DNA of 64,000 nt, taken from contig NZ_AUAA01000003.1 of assembly GCF_000428485.1 (NCBI RefSeq), positions 1-64,000 on the forward strand, given 5' to 3'. A program made the translations under genes and the position numbers. Positions 25,472 through 33,958 of this stretch are shown one piece after another. This DNA comes from Epilithonimonas tenax DSM 16811 (GTDB lineage Bacteria > Bacteroidota > Bacteroidia > Flavobacteriales > Weeksellaceae). Position 1 is the stretch's first letter, and each line of letters starts with the position of its first letter. The notes below the pieces were generated by a model. It saw only the letters and a program-made list of their open reading frames with translations. It was not told the DNA's origin and did no database searches.

Positions 25472-25762
25472 TTATTTTACTGCAACTTTGGTTTTCACTT
25501 TTTCTACAAAAGTTTTTGAAGGTTTGAAAGCCGGGATATTATGAGCAGGGATCTCTATTGCTGTATTCTTAGAAATATTTCTGCCTGTCTTAGCCGCTCT
25601 TGTTTTGATGATGAATGACCCAAAACCTCTTAAGTAAACGTTATCTCCGTTATACATAGACGTTCTGATCTCCTGCATGAAAGCCTCTATAACTTTCTGT
25701 GTATCATTCTTTTCTACTCCCAGCTTGTTCGAGATGGTATTTACCAATTCTGCCTTTGTCAT
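25472..25762 (-). CDS. HU/IHF-family DNA-binding protein (second of two)
   Basis: A 96-residue histone-like protein with helices (TKAELVNTISNKLGVEKND), the RGFGSFII turn and an arm containing RNISKNTAIEIPA. The arm lacks the usual RNPxT sequence, and the GFGSF plus IPAHNIPAFKPSK end fit the IHF-like HU branch of Bacteroidota. It bends DNA. A clear promoter (25792-25824) drives it, and it is followed by the 29-residue ribosomal-type gene. It is distinct from the HU at 12922-13221. Confidence 0.92.
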   Translation of the reverse strand: MTKAELVNTISNKLGVEKNDTQKVIEAFMQEIRTSMYNGDNVYLRGFGSFIIKTRAAKTGRNISKNTAIEIPAHNIPAFKPSKTFVEKVKTKVAVK

Positions 25763-25791
25763 TTTCTAATTTTCTTTATATTTTTGGTGTG

Positions 25792-25824
25792 CAAATATAA
25801 TACATATTTTTGAAAACAAACAAA
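25792..25824 (-). promoter_or_regulatory. Bacteroidota-type promoter of the second HU gene
   Basis: TATATTTG (-7, 25799-25792) is preceded on the minus strand by TTTG at 25824-25821 (21-base spacing) or 25820-25817 (17-base spacing). It overlaps the start of the divergent mutY gene. Confidence 0.65.
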
Positions 25825-26868
25825 CAAAATGCTGATTTTCTTCACATTGGAAAAAAGCTCATAAAGTGGTACGATACGAATGCCAGACAACTTCCCTGGA
25901 GAGAAAACCAATATCCTTATCATATATGGATATCCGAAATCCTTTTGCAACAAACGCAGGTCAAACAAGGTCTCGGACATTACCTCAGGTTTATAGAAAG
26001 ATTCCCGAATGTAGAGGAACTTCACCAAGCTCCCGAAGACGAGGTATTGCTTTACTGGAAAGGCTTGGGCTATTATTCCCGGGCAATCAATCTTCACAAA
26101 GCGGCGCACCAGATCATCGAGGAATTTGATGGGAAATTCCCGACGCATTACCAGGATATCCTGACACTCAAAGGTGTCGGAAAATACACCGCTGCTGCAG
26201 TGGCAAGCATTTGTTTCGATGAAAAAATACCGGCGGTTGATGGTAATTTCTACCGGGTTTTGTCGAGGATTTTTGCGGATAGTTTTGATATGTCAAACTC
26301 TAAGGCGTTTCAATATTTCACAGATCTGGCCTTATTAATTATGCCAGAAGACAAACCAGGTGACTTTAATCAGGCCATTATGGACATTGGTTCGGAAATT
26401 TGCAAGCCCAAAAATCCACTGTGCGGTGACTGCCCGGTGAATGATGACTGCATCGCCTTCCAAACTGGCAGAATCTCCGAATTCCCCGTGAAAACCAAAA
26501 AGACAAAAGTCACAGATCTGAATCTGAAATATTACTTTATCAAATTTCAAAACCAGTTTCTCATCAAACAAAGAGCTAACGATTTCATCTGGAAAAAACT
26601 GTATGAATTCCCGACTTCGGTTCCTGGAGCTTGGGAAGAATTGATCATCCAATCCAAAATCATCAACCACAAACTGACGCATAAAAACATGACGATAGAG
26701 ATCAACACCATCGCATTGGAATCAAAAAAAGAACTTGAAAAATGTGCCTCTGATTATGACTATTTGATTGTTGATGAAAACCAAGCTGACGAAAAATCTT
26801 TCCCAAAACCATTAGAAAATTTTTACAAGCAAAGAGAGATCCCGGAAATTGGAAAATTTCCTTTTTAA
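25810..26868 (+). CDS. mutY: A/G-specific adenine glycosylase
   Basis: A 352-residue repair glycosylase that removes adenine opposite 8-oxoguanine. It has the catalytic Glu in WISEILLQQTQV, helix-hairpin-helix LKGVGKYTAAAVASI, the catalytic Asp in PAVDGNFYRVLSR, and the 4Fe-4S cluster motif C-x6-C-x2-C-x5-C (CKPKNPLCGDCPVNDDC). A NUDIX-like C-terminal domain (about 230-345) recognises 8-oxoG. The likely start is a TTG; no ATG or GTG precedes the conserved WYDTNARQLPWR. The start lies inside the promoter of the divergent HU gene, so the two are tightly packed. Confidence 0.92.
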   Translation: MKTNKQNADFLHIGKKLIKWYDTNARQLPWRENQYPYHIWISEILLQQTQVKQGLGHYLRFIERFPNVEELHQAPEDEVLLYWKGLGYYSRAINLHKAAHQIIEEFDGKFPTHYQDILTLKGVGKYTAAAVASICFDEKIPAVDGNFYRVLSRIFADSFDMSNSKAFQYFTDLALLIMPEDKPGDFNQAIMDIGSEICKPKNPLCGDCPVNDDCIAFQTGRISEFPVKTKKTKVTDLNLKYYFIKFQNQFLIKQRANDFIWKKLYEFPTSVPGAWEELIIQSKIINHKLTHKNMTIEINTIALESKKELEKCASDYDYLIVDENQADEKSFPKPLENFYKQREIPEIGKFPF

Positions 26869-26898
26869 ACTAATTTCAAAATATTAATTGAACTTCAG

Positions 26899-26906
26899 TA
26901 TATTTG
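26899..26906 (+). promoter_or_regulatory. Candidate -7 box (TATATTTG) of the B12 riboswitch transcript
   Basis: A perfect TAnnTTTG lies directly upstream of the riboswitch aptamer, with transcription expected to begin within about 10 bases of its 5' end. Confidence 0.55.
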
Positions 26907-26911
26907 CCGAG

Positions 26912-27075
26912 ATTTTGGTTCCCGAATGTTTCGGGATTAAAAGGGAATGAAGCGTAAATCTTCAACTGTCCCCGCAACTGTAGATCGCAACAAAAGTATT
27001 TTGCAACAATGCCATTGTCTGCCCAAGGTGGATGAGAAGGCGCAAAATCAGCGAAAGTCAGGAGACCTGCCAGAA
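26912..27075 (+). promoter_or_regulatory. Cobalamin (B12) riboswitch aptamer
   Basis: The conserved landmarks occur in order: TTGGTTCC with a short hairpin (CCCGAATGTTTCGGG), AAAAGGGAATGAAGCG, the CCCCGCAACTGTA core, a variable arm, and GCGAAAGTCAGGAGACCTGCC (the B12 box). It should bind adenosyl- or related cobalamins and lower expression of the receptor genes downstream. A hairpin at 27092-27108 with a GGAG loop is a candidate for the kissing-loop expression platform next to the start codon. Confidence 0.93.
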
Positions 27076-27116
27076 ATAATTTAAAACAAATGCTTTCGGA
27101 GGAAAGGCAGGTTATC

Positions 27117-28937
27117 ATGAAACGTTTATTTACATTTTTTTCTCTGCTCGTTCTGCATCAGGTTTCCGCTCAGGAAAGACTGATTGATACTGTATTTATC
27201 GACAATCAATTCGCTAAAGTTTCGAAAACAGCAAAAATCAACCATCTAAGTTCTGATAAAATTCTGGAAAATTCTACTTCTTTATCCGATCTTCTAAGGT
27301 TCAACTCCAATATCTACATCAAAGAAAATGGCCGTGGTGCCACTTCATCGCCCTCTTTCCGGGGAACTACAGCTCAACAGACGGCTTTTGTATGGAACGG
27401 AATCAATGTCAACTCACCTTTTCTGGGACAAGGCGATCTAAATACGATGAGTCCGCTGAGTTATGAAAATGTCGCAATCAAATATGGTGGTGGCAGCGTG
27501 ATCTATGGTAGCGGTGCTATTGGCGGTTCTATTCACCTAAACAACACATTGCTTTTTAACCGTGGTTTTGAAGGAAAACTTTTCTCAGAATACAGTTCGT
27601 TTACGACAAGTAACTCGGTTGCGTCGGCAAAACTCAGTACAGCAAATCTAAGCTTCAATGTTAACATCAACCATTCGCAAAGTGAAAACGCGTATGAAGT
27701 GGAAGAAAAATATTATAAGAACAGAAATGGCGCGTATCAAAACTCAGCATTCAATCTTGGAATGGCGCATAAAATATCCGCTGAAAATGAGTTGTATTGG
27801 CAGACCCAACTGTTTGACGGTGTTCAAAAATATGCCCTTTTATCTGAATTTTCTACACCCACAAAATATGACACCCAAAATTTCCGAAGTCTTCTTGGCT
27901 GGAAATTGAAGAAGACAAAACTCAGCAACGAATTCAAAATTGCGTATTTGACAGATGATTACCAGTATTTTGCAAATTCTGACAGAAAGGACTCTAAAAG
28001 TGGAGGTAGTTCCGGACAATATATTTTAAAGACCGATTTTAATTATGCTTTCACTGAAAAATCTTCCATCAATACAATCTTAGAGTACAATTATATAAAA
28101 TCTGAAAGCCTTAATACCAACCGTTTGCCTTCCAACAGAAATCAAGGCTCTATTGCAGTTTTATACCGAAATCATGCATTGAAAAACCTGTTCCTGGAAG
28201 CTGGCGCCAAGAAAGATTTCGTAGAAGATTTCGTCAGTCCTTATCTGTTTTCTGCCGGAATTGAATTCTTGCCAACATCTTGGTATCAGATGAAATTTAA
28301 TCTCTCAAAAAACTTCAGAGCACCAAGTTTCAATGATCTGTACTGGGAACCAGGTGGCAGTTTAGATTTAAAATCTGAAACTTCTCACCAGGCAGAATTA
28401 TCTCAAATGCTTAAATACAAGAACTTGAAATTTTCCGTCACATCTTACATTATGGACATCACAGATATGATAAGATGGATTCCCAACCCAACTGGCTTGT
28501 ACGCAGTCACCAATACAGAAAAAGTCAGATCCTGGGGCCTGGAAGCGCAGATTGGATATGATTATACCAAGAATCACCATCAGGTAAAAACGCAAATTTC
28601 CTATTCCTACACCAAATCTACAGATGAAAAACTGAAAAAGCAGCTGCCTTACGTTCCTTTTCATAATCTGAATGGTTTTTTTTCTTATCAATATAAAAGG
28701 TATGAGATTTTTGCTCAGGGCCTCTGGAATGGAAGAATCTTCAGCGATTCTGAAGAGTCGGAAAAATTGGCTTTGGAGTCCTTCGCCCTATGTAATGCCG
28801 GTGTATTTGTACAAATCATCAGAGGTGCCAAAGTCGGGATCAAAGTCAACAATATTACAGACAAAATTTACAGAACTGTCTACGGTTATTATATGCCGAA
28901 ACGGAATTTTGCCGTCAATTTGAATTTAAATTTTTAA
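27117..28937 (+). CDS. TonB-dependent receptor, probable cobalamin receptor (BtuB-like)
   Basis: A 606-residue outer-membrane receptor, begun at the ATG of MKRLFTFFSLLVLHQVSAQE; an upstream in-frame ATG lies within the riboswitch platform. It has a signal peptide (1-18), a plug domain (about 40-150, with SLSDLLRFNSNIYIKENG and YGSGAIGGSIHLNN) and a 22-strand-type barrel ending in NFAVNLNLNF with terminal Phe. It imports a ligand using TonB energy. The B12 riboswitch directly upstream makes a corrinoid the likely substrate. It lacks a carboxypeptidase-like N-terminal extension, unlike SusC proteins. The partner gene follows after 13 bases. Confidence 0.9.
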   Translation: MKRLFTFFSLLVLHQVSAQERLIDTVFIDNQFAKVSKTAKINHLSSDKILENSTSLSDLLRFNSNIYIKENGRGATSSPSFRGTTAQQTAFVWNGINVNSPFLGQGDLNTMSPLSYENVAIKYGGGSVIYGSGAIGGSIHLNNTLLFNRGFEGKLFSEYSSFTTSNSVASAKLSTANLSFNVNINHSQSENAYEVEEKYYKNRNGAYQNSAFNLGMAHKISAENELYWQTQLFDGVQKYALLSEFSTPTKYDTQNFRSLLGWKLKKTKLSNEFKIAYLTDDYQYFANSDRKDSKSGGSSGQYILKTDFNYAFTEKSSINTILEYNYIKSESLNTNRLPSNRNQGSIAVLYRNHALKNLFLEAGAKKDFVEDFVSPYLFSAGIEFLPTSWYQMKFNLSKNFRAPSFNDLYWEPGGSLDLKSETSHQAELSQMLKYKNLKFSVTSYIMDITDMIRWIPNPTGLYAVTNTEKVRSWGLEAQIGYDYTKNHHQVKTQISYSYTKSTDEKLKKQLPYVPFHNLNGFFSYQYKRYEIFAQGLWNGRIFSDSEESEKLALESFALCNAGVFVQIIRGAKVGIKVNNITDKIYRTVYGYYMPKRNFAVNLNLNF

Positions 28938-28950
28938 TCTATAAAATCTT

Positions 28951-30021
28951 ATGAAAATCAGAAAATTACTAGCAGGCTTTTTTGCCGCAACATTGCTTCT
29001 AACAACAGCCTGTAAAGACGATGAATTTATCGAAACCGACGGCGGCACAAAAGGCGCTTATGAAGGTGGGATCCTGATGGGTATTGAAGGTGGTTTTAAT
29101 AAGAACCAAGCAGAAGTGTCTTATCTTTCTGCCGATCAGTCTACCTTCCTGGAAAATATCTTCGCAACCAATAATGCGAACCAGCCTTTAGGAGATATTT
29201 TGCAGACGATTGCCTTCAAAGACGACAAGGCATTCTTAGTAGTTAACAACTCAAATAAAGTAGACGTTGTAGACCGTTATACTTTTAAAAAAACGACCAC
29301 TTTCCAGGTGGAGCAACCAAGGGGAATTGCATTTACAGGTAACTATGTGTATGTTACAAGCAACGATTTCTTCAGCAAATACGAAGTGAATGTTTATAAC
29401 GCCTCCACTTTTGCACCAGTTAAAAAATTATCTTTTAACAGATATGCCGAAAAAATCGTGAATGTTGGAGATCAAATCGTGGTACAGACCGACGGCTCTA
29501 CGTACGAAAGCACGCCTCCTTACAACGAAATTCCATCAGGGCATACGATCACGACAATCAATTCCGCAACCAACACGGTGGATAAAACCATCACACTCAC
29601 AGACAACGGCATCATCAGTGATTTAGTTTCCGGAAACGGCTATGCGTATGTACTTTCTACAGGAAATTCAGATTCTTACATTTATGAAATCGATGCAAAA
29701 TCCGGCACTTTCACCACTTCCAAATTAACTGGAATAAGAGCCAGTAAACTGAGATTCTCAGACAACAAATTGTACTTTGCAGACTCGGATGGCAACATTT
29801 ACAGCAAGGGTACCGCAGCCACTACCACCGCTACAAAACTTTTCAAATACAGCAAAACAACAGGATTATATCTATACGGATTTAATATTATCGATGATAA
29901 AATTTACATCTCTGACGTTAATTTCAATGGTCCAAGCAAGATCTTCATTTATTCTATGCAAGGAACTTTGACGAAAACATTTTCGGCAGGAGTGGGCGTT
30001 AATGCCTTTTACAAAAATTAA
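28951..30021 (+). CDS. Beta-propeller lipoprotein (DUF5074/YncE-like), candidate cobalamin-capture partner
   Basis: A 356-residue lipoprotein: signal with LLLTTAC (Cys21) followed by acidic KDDEFIETDGG, which resembles a surface-export signal in Bacteroidota. The body has seven-bladed YncE-like repeats, each with an LVVNNSNKVDVVD- or YVTSNDFF-type strand. In Bacteroides, a surface beta-propeller lipoprotein (BtuG) captures B12 and hands it to BtuB. This gene lies 13 bases after a B12-riboswitch-controlled receptor, so the same job is likely here. That is inference from context and fold rather than from a binding motif. Confidence 0.83.
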   Translation: MKIRKLLAGFFAATLLLTTACKDDEFIETDGGTKGAYEGGILMGIEGGFNKNQAEVSYLSADQSTFLENIFATNNANQPLGDILQTIAFKDDKAFLVVNNSNKVDVVDRYTFKKTTTFQVEQPRGIAFTGNYVYVTSNDFFSKYEVNVYNASTFAPVKKLSFNRYAEKIVNVGDQIVVQTDGSTYESTPPYNEIPSGHTITTINSATNTVDKTITLTDNGIISDLVSGNGYAYVLSTGNSDSYIYEIDAKSGTFTTSKLTGIRASKLRFSDNKLYFADSDGNIYSKGTAATTTATKLFKYSKTTGLYLYGFNIIDDKIYISDVNFNGPSKIFIYSMQGTLTKTFSAGVGVNAFYKN

Positions 30022-30045
30022 TTTTCATTAGTTAATTACGCTAAG

Positions 30046-30075
30046 AGCCTTGTCAAAATTTGACAAGGCTTTTTT
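30046..30075 (+). terminator. Terminator of the B12 uptake operon
   Basis: AGCCTTGTCAAA pairs with TTTGACAAGGCT, followed by six T residues. Confidence 0.85.
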
Positions 30076-30149
30076 GGAAACACTCCAGTATTAATGAATG
30101 CAGATTTAAGCATACTATTTGCATTATCCAAAACTCAAAAAATAAACCT

Positions 30150-30157
30150 TAATTTTG
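30150..30157 (+). promoter_or_regulatory. Candidate -7 box (TAATTTTG) of the NDH-2 gene
   Basis: It matches TAnnTTTG and lies 13 bases before the start codon. Confidence 0.45.
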
Positions 30158-30170
30158 TAAAAAATTCGCA

Positions 30171-31430
30171 ATGAGGGAAAAGATTGTCATTATCGGAGGT
30201 GGTTTCGCAGGTTTGCAAATTGCACGTCATCTTAACAACCAGGGAAAATACAAAGTCATGGTCATCGACAAGATGAACCACCACATGTTCCAGCCGTTGT
30301 TTTATCAAGTAGCAACAGGCCGAATCGAGCCATCCAATATCTCCTTCCCCTTCAGAAAAATATTTCAGAAATCCAAGAATATCCAGTTCCGGATGACGGA
30401 GGTGAAACAGATCATCCCAGCCGAAAATAAAGTCATTGGAGACGACGGCGTTTTCACGTACGACAAACTCGTGATCGCGACTGGTTGCAAAACCAACTTT
30501 TTCGGAAACGAAAAGATGCAAAAGCTGGCACTGGGAATGAAAAACACGCAGGAAGCCATCACGATCCGAAATCATATCTTAATGACTTTCGAAAAAATGA
30601 TTATTGAAAGAAAAGCCAGTGATGATGGAAATTGGAACCTTGTCATAGTAGGAAGCGGACCAACAGGCGTGGAATTAGCGGGTGCATTTTCTGAAATGAA
30701 ATCCAGCATACTGCCAAGAGATTATCCAAGAATGAATTTCTCAGATCTTAACATCATTCTCATCAGTTCCAGTGACAAACCTCTGGACGCAATGAGTCAG
30801 GAATCCCAAGATGCTGCAGAGAAATATCTGATTCAGTTAGGCGTCACTTTCATGAAAAATGAGCGCGTCACCGATTACGACGGTGAGGTGATCTATATGA
30901 AAAGCGGAAACTCTATCCCAACCAACAATGTCATTTGGGCAGCCGGTGTCACAGGCAATATCATTGATGATTTTAACAAAGAAAATCTGATAAAAAACAG
31001 ATACATCGTCGACAGATACAACAAAGTAAAAGGCTTCGATAATATTTTTGCCATAGGTGACATCGCTTACATGGAAACACCAAAGTATCCGCAGGCACAT
31101 CCTCAGTTAGCGAATGTCGCCATCAATCAGGGGAAAAATCTGGCTCGTAATTTCAAAAAAAAATCTGAAAAAGATTGGAAACAGTACGAATATACAGACC
31201 GCGGATCCATGGCCACCATTGGGAAACACCGCGCGGTGGTAGATCTTCCGAAATTTAAATTTCAGGGATTCCTTGCTTGGTATTTCTGGATGTTCTTACA
31301 TTTGATGCTGATTCTGAGTGTCAGAAACAAGATCGCAATTTTCTTCAACTGGATGTGGAGTTACATCAATAAAGACTCTTCATTGAGGCTGATTATTGCA
31401 CCAAGCAGAAAAAACGCAACAGAACAGTAA
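30171..31430 (+). CDS. ndh: Type II NADH:quinone oxidoreductase (NDH-2)
   Basis: A 419-residue single-subunit dehydrogenase that passes electrons from NADH to menaquinone without pumping protons. IIGGGFAGLQIARHL binds FAD, FQPLFYQVATG is the NDH-2 signature, IVGSGPTGVELAG binds NADH, and IFAIGDIA is the second FAD motif. The C-terminal third ends in a membrane-associating amphipathic segment (GFLAWYFWMFLHLMLILSV). The length is typical. It stands alone behind its own promoter-like box. Confidence 0.9.
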   Translation: MREKIVIIGGGFAGLQIARHLNNQGKYKVMVIDKMNHHMFQPLFYQVATGRIEPSNISFPFRKIFQKSKNIQFRMTEVKQIIPAENKVIGDDGVFTYDKLVIATGCKTNFFGNEKMQKLALGMKNTQEAITIRNHILMTFEKMIIERKASDDGNWNLVIVGSGPTGVELAGAFSEMKSSILPRDYPRMNFSDLNIILISSSDKPLDAMSQESQDAAEKYLIQLGVTFMKNERVTDYDGEVIYMKSGNSIPTNNVIWAAGVTGNIIDDFNKENLIKNRYIVDRYNKVKGFDNIFAIGDIAYMETPKYPQAHPQLANVAINQGKNLARNFKKKSEKDWKQYEYTDRGSMATIGKHRAVVDLPKFKFQGFLAWYFWMFLHLMLILSVRNKIAIFFNWMWSYINKDSSLRLIIAPSRKNATEQ

Positions 31431-31440
31431 TATAATCGAT

Positions 31441-31501
31441 AGTTGCAAATCATAATTGATTGCAATTCATCACTTATCACTATCATTCATCATTTATTAA
31501 T
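31441..31501. repeat. AT-rich ATCATT/ATCACTTATC low-complexity run before trmD
   Basis: Degenerate repeats of the type TTCATCACTTATCACTATCATTCATCATT occupy the whole gap. They resemble those at 20095-20175 and about 20955-20985. Confidence 0.45.
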
Positions 31502-32176
31502 ATGCGCATAGACATCATAAGTGTACTTCCAGAACTGATGGAAAGCCCATTTCAAACTTCGATCCTGAAAAGAGCAATGGAAAAAGGATTGGCAGAAGTG
31601 CATTTTCACAACATCAGAGACTGGAGCACCAGCAAACATCGTAAAGTAGATGACGAGCCCTACGGTGGTGGCGCAGGAATGATCATGACGGTAGAACCAC
31701 TGGATCTCTGCATTTCTGAATTGAAATCCCAGAGAGATTACGACGAGATCATCTATCTCACGCCAGAAGGCGAAACGCTCAACCAAAGAATTGCCAATAC
31801 CCTTTCTATCAAAAAAAACCTGATTTTCCTTTGTGGACATTACAAAGGCGTCGATCAACGTGTACGGGACCTCCATATTACCAAAGAAATTTCTATCGGC
31901 GATTATGTTTTAACTGGCGGCGAACTAGCAGCCTGTGTTTTGGCAGATTCGATCATCCGGCTCCTGCCCGGTGTTCTAAATGACGAGCAGAGCGCTTTGA
32001 CAGACAGTTTCCAAGATAATCTTCTTTCGCCGCCCATTTACACAAGACCGGAAACTTACAAAGGATTATCTGTCCCGAAAATCTTACTGAGTGGAAACTC
32101 CGCTGCCATAGAAGATTGGCTGCACGATGAAGCCGTACGAGTGACGAAGGAAAGACGACCTGATCTTTTGGACTAA
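31502..32176 (+). CDS. trmD: tRNA (guanine-37-N1)-methyltransferase
   Basis: A 224-residue SPOUT methyltransferase that modifies G37 of tRNAs and prevents +1 frameshifting. [17 protein letters not shown] is the conserved start; the frame runs 14 codons further upstream through low-complexity DNA, which is not the gene. [25 protein letters not shown] and [15 protein letters not shown] form the knotted SAM site. It is separated here from rimM and rpsP (3 kb away), with which trmD is often grouped in other bacteria. Confidence 0.95.
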   Translation: MRIDIISVLPELMESPFQTSILKRAMEKGLAEVHFHNIRDWSTSKHRKVDDEPYGGGAGMIMTVEPLDLCISELKSQRDYDEIIYLTPEGETLNQRIANTLSIKKNLIFLCGHYKGVDQRVRDLHITKEISIGDYVLTGGELAACVLADSIIRLLPGVLNDEQSALTDSFQDNLLSPPIYTRPETYKGLSVPKILLSGNSAAIEDWLHDEAVRVTKERRPDLLD

Positions 32177-32204
32177 TTTCCGTAAATAAAAACCACACTT
32201 TTAA

Positions 32205-32375
32205 CCCACGGGTTTTCATCCTGATGAAGGTGTTACAGCGGCTCATTTATACGATCCGAAAACCAAAACTAGCGTTATCGTTTGGGAAAACCAAGCGAAT
32301 GAAAACTTCGGTATTGCTTATTATTTTGAGCAGGAAATCAGAAAGATTGTGAACGATTCTAAACTGTTGAATTGA
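32205..32375 (+). pseudogene. C-terminal remnant of a serine hydrolase (beta-lactamase-fold)
   Basis: A stop-to-stop frame of 56 codons reads TGFHPDEGVTAAHLYDPKTK, TSVIVWENQANENFGIAYYF and then EQEIRKIVNDSKLLN. This is a complete-looking C-terminus of a serine beta-lactamase-fold hydrolase (HTG-like GFHPxEGVT and the VIVWENQ strand). There is no start and no SxxK upstream, where trmD ends instead. It lies 9 bases before the intact class A beta-lactamase gene. It is therefore a gene tail left by a deletion. Confidence 0.65.
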
Positions 32376-32384
32376 TATTATCCA

Positions 32385-33272
32385 ATGAAAAAATCAATAT
32401 TAATCCTCTGCCTCGCCCTTTTCTCTGCTCAGGCCTTTGCTCAGCACTTGCTTGAACTTCGGAAAGAACTTAATGGGATCATCTCCACAAAGAATGCAAC
32501 AGTTGGTGTTTCTATAAAAGGAATTGAAGATGAAGACACCTTGAGCATCAACGGCAATATGAAGATGCCAATGATGAGCGTTTTCAAATTCCATATTGCA
32601 TTAGCAGTTTTGAGTGAAGTGGATAAGGGTAAACGCAATTTGAAACAGAAATTTTTCATCAAAAAAGAGGATCTAAAGAAAGATACTTGGAGCCCAATGC
32701 GTGAAGAATTCCCGGATGGAAACATGGATGTGACCTTAGACCAATTGTTACGCTACACCGTTTCCCACAGCGATAATAATGGTTGTGACATTCTTTTGAA
32801 ATTAATCGGCGGTACAGAAGCAGTTCAGAAATTCATCAATAAAAGCGGAATAAAAGATTTCACCATCAAAATGAATGAAGACCAAATGCGAACTTGGGAA
32901 AATCTTTACATCAACACCACAACACCGATAGCTACGACAGAATTATTAGAGAAATTCTACAAAGGAAACATTCTGAAAAAAGCTACTACAAAATATCTTT
33001 ACCAAATAATGGTGGAATGTTCGAGAGGAACAACTTGGATGAAAGCTGGACTTCCCGACGGAACAGAATTGGCGCACAGAACAGGAATTTCCGGAACGAA
33101 TGATAAAAATCTGCGTGTCGCAATGAACGATATTGGAATAGTGAAACTTCCGAATGGAAGACATTTTATCCTTTCCATTTACCTGAAAAACATCACCGAA
33201 TCAAGGGAAGACACGGAGAAAATCATCGCCGATATCACAAAAGCCACCTGGAATTATTTTATCAATAAATAA
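32385..33272 (+). CDS. Class A (subclass A2) serine beta-lactamase
   Basis: A 295-residue exported beta-lactamase with signal peptide (1-19, ...AQAFAQ). Catalytic motifs: S65-V-F-K68 (Ambler S70xxK), SDN at 129-131, omega-loop Glu165 in KMNEDQM, and HRTGISGT as the KTG-type box. The Asn-Glu-x-Gln omega loop and HRTG box are those of subclass A2 (PER, VEB, CIA, CGA, CME). Chryseobacterium carries such enzymes on the chromosome (CIA, CGA). It should hydrolyse penicillins and many cephalosporins. No regulator (ampR-like) is beside it and no mobile element flanks it, so it looks intrinsic. Confidence 0.9.
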   Translation: MKKSILILCLALFSAQAFAQHLLELRKELNGIISTKNATVGVSIKGIEDEDTLSINGNMKMPMMSVFKFHIALAVLSEVDKGKRNLKQKFFIKKEDLKKDTWSPMREEFPDGNMDVTLDQLLRYTVSHSDNNGCDILLKLIGGTEAVQKFINKSGIKDFTIKMNEDQMRTWENLYINTTTPIATTELLEKFYKGNILKKATTKYLYQIMVECSRGTTWMKAGLPDGTELAHRTGISGTNDKNLRVAMNDIGIVKLPNGRHFILSIYLKNITESREDTEKIIADITKATWNYFINK

Positions 33273-33319
33273 ACAGCTTTGGTTTTGGAATAATTTATGA
33301 TTTTCATAGTCGAAATATA

Positions 33320-33349
33320 CCTTTCTAAATATGTTTAGAGAGGCTTTTT
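33320..33349 (+). terminator. Probable terminator after the beta-lactamase gene
   Basis: CCTTTCTAAA pairs imperfectly with TTTAGAGAGG, followed by CTTTTT. Confidence 0.6.
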
Positions 33350-33390
33350 ATTTATTTTTTTAATGATTATCTTTATTCAAAATTGGATTT

Positions 33391-33840
33391 ATGCAGAAGA
33401 CGGTTTATAATAAAAGTGAGTTGCGCAATTTTGTGAATGACAGCATTTCCGGGAAAGTAAAAACGCTTGAGTTTTACCTTAATTTCTCTCTGGAAGCCAG
33501 CCGAGACATCAAGAAAACTTCAAAATACGATTCGATAAGAGAAGAAATCCAAGAAGAAATTTATCTTCTGGACAAACAAATGGTGTCGCTGAAAAATATG
33601 CAGCGGGCGATGAGAAAAGTCCTGAATTCGGTTTCGGATCAGGTAAAACTCGGCTCATTGGTCATCACCAACAAAGCACGTTTTTACATCTCGGTTTCTT
33701 TGGGAGAATTTTTCTTCCAAGGCGACCGCTTCTATGCCATCTCGCCAGAAAGTCCAATGGCGCAGACGATGATGGGAATGAAACCCGGCGACTCCTTCGT
33801 CCTGAACAAGATTGGGCAGGAGATTGTGGAGGTTTTTTAA
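33391..33840 (+). CDS. GreA/GreB-family transcription elongation factor-like protein
   Basis: A 149-residue protein with an N-terminal helical hairpin (about 1-75) and a C-terminal FKBP-like GreA domain: KLGSLVITNKARFYISVSLG, ISPESPMAQTMMGMKPGDSF and a final V-x-I strand. True GreA rescues backtracked RNA polymerase by means of acidic residues at the coiled-coil tip. Here the hairpin is short and the tip acids are not obvious (LDKQMVSLKNMQ), so it may bind polymerase without cleavage activity. It is monocistronic. Confidence 0.82.
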   Translation: MQKTVYNKSELRNFVNDSISGKVKTLEFYLNFSLEASRDIKKTSKYDSIREEIQEEIYLLDKQMVSLKNMQRAMRKVLNSVSDQVKLGSLVITNKARFYISVSLGEFFFQGDRFYAISPESPMAQTMMGMKPGDSFVLNKIGQEIVEVF

Positions 33841-33923
33841 AATCCCAATCCTTTGCAGGGGTCGCGAAAATTTGAACAATTTTTGACGGGGGTAGTTACT
33901 ACTTGACTCTTTTTTCTTTCCTC

Positions 33924-33955
33924 TTTGCTCTTTTGTTTTTCTTCCCGTATCTTTG
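33924..33955 (+). promoter_or_regulatory. Promoter abutting the nitroreductase start
   Basis: TTTG (33924-33927) and TATCTTTG (33948-33955) are spaced by 20 bases, a full Bacteroidota-type promoter. The -7 box ends 3 bases before the ATG, so the mRNA would be leaderless. Confidence 0.6.
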
Positions 33956-33958
33956 AAT

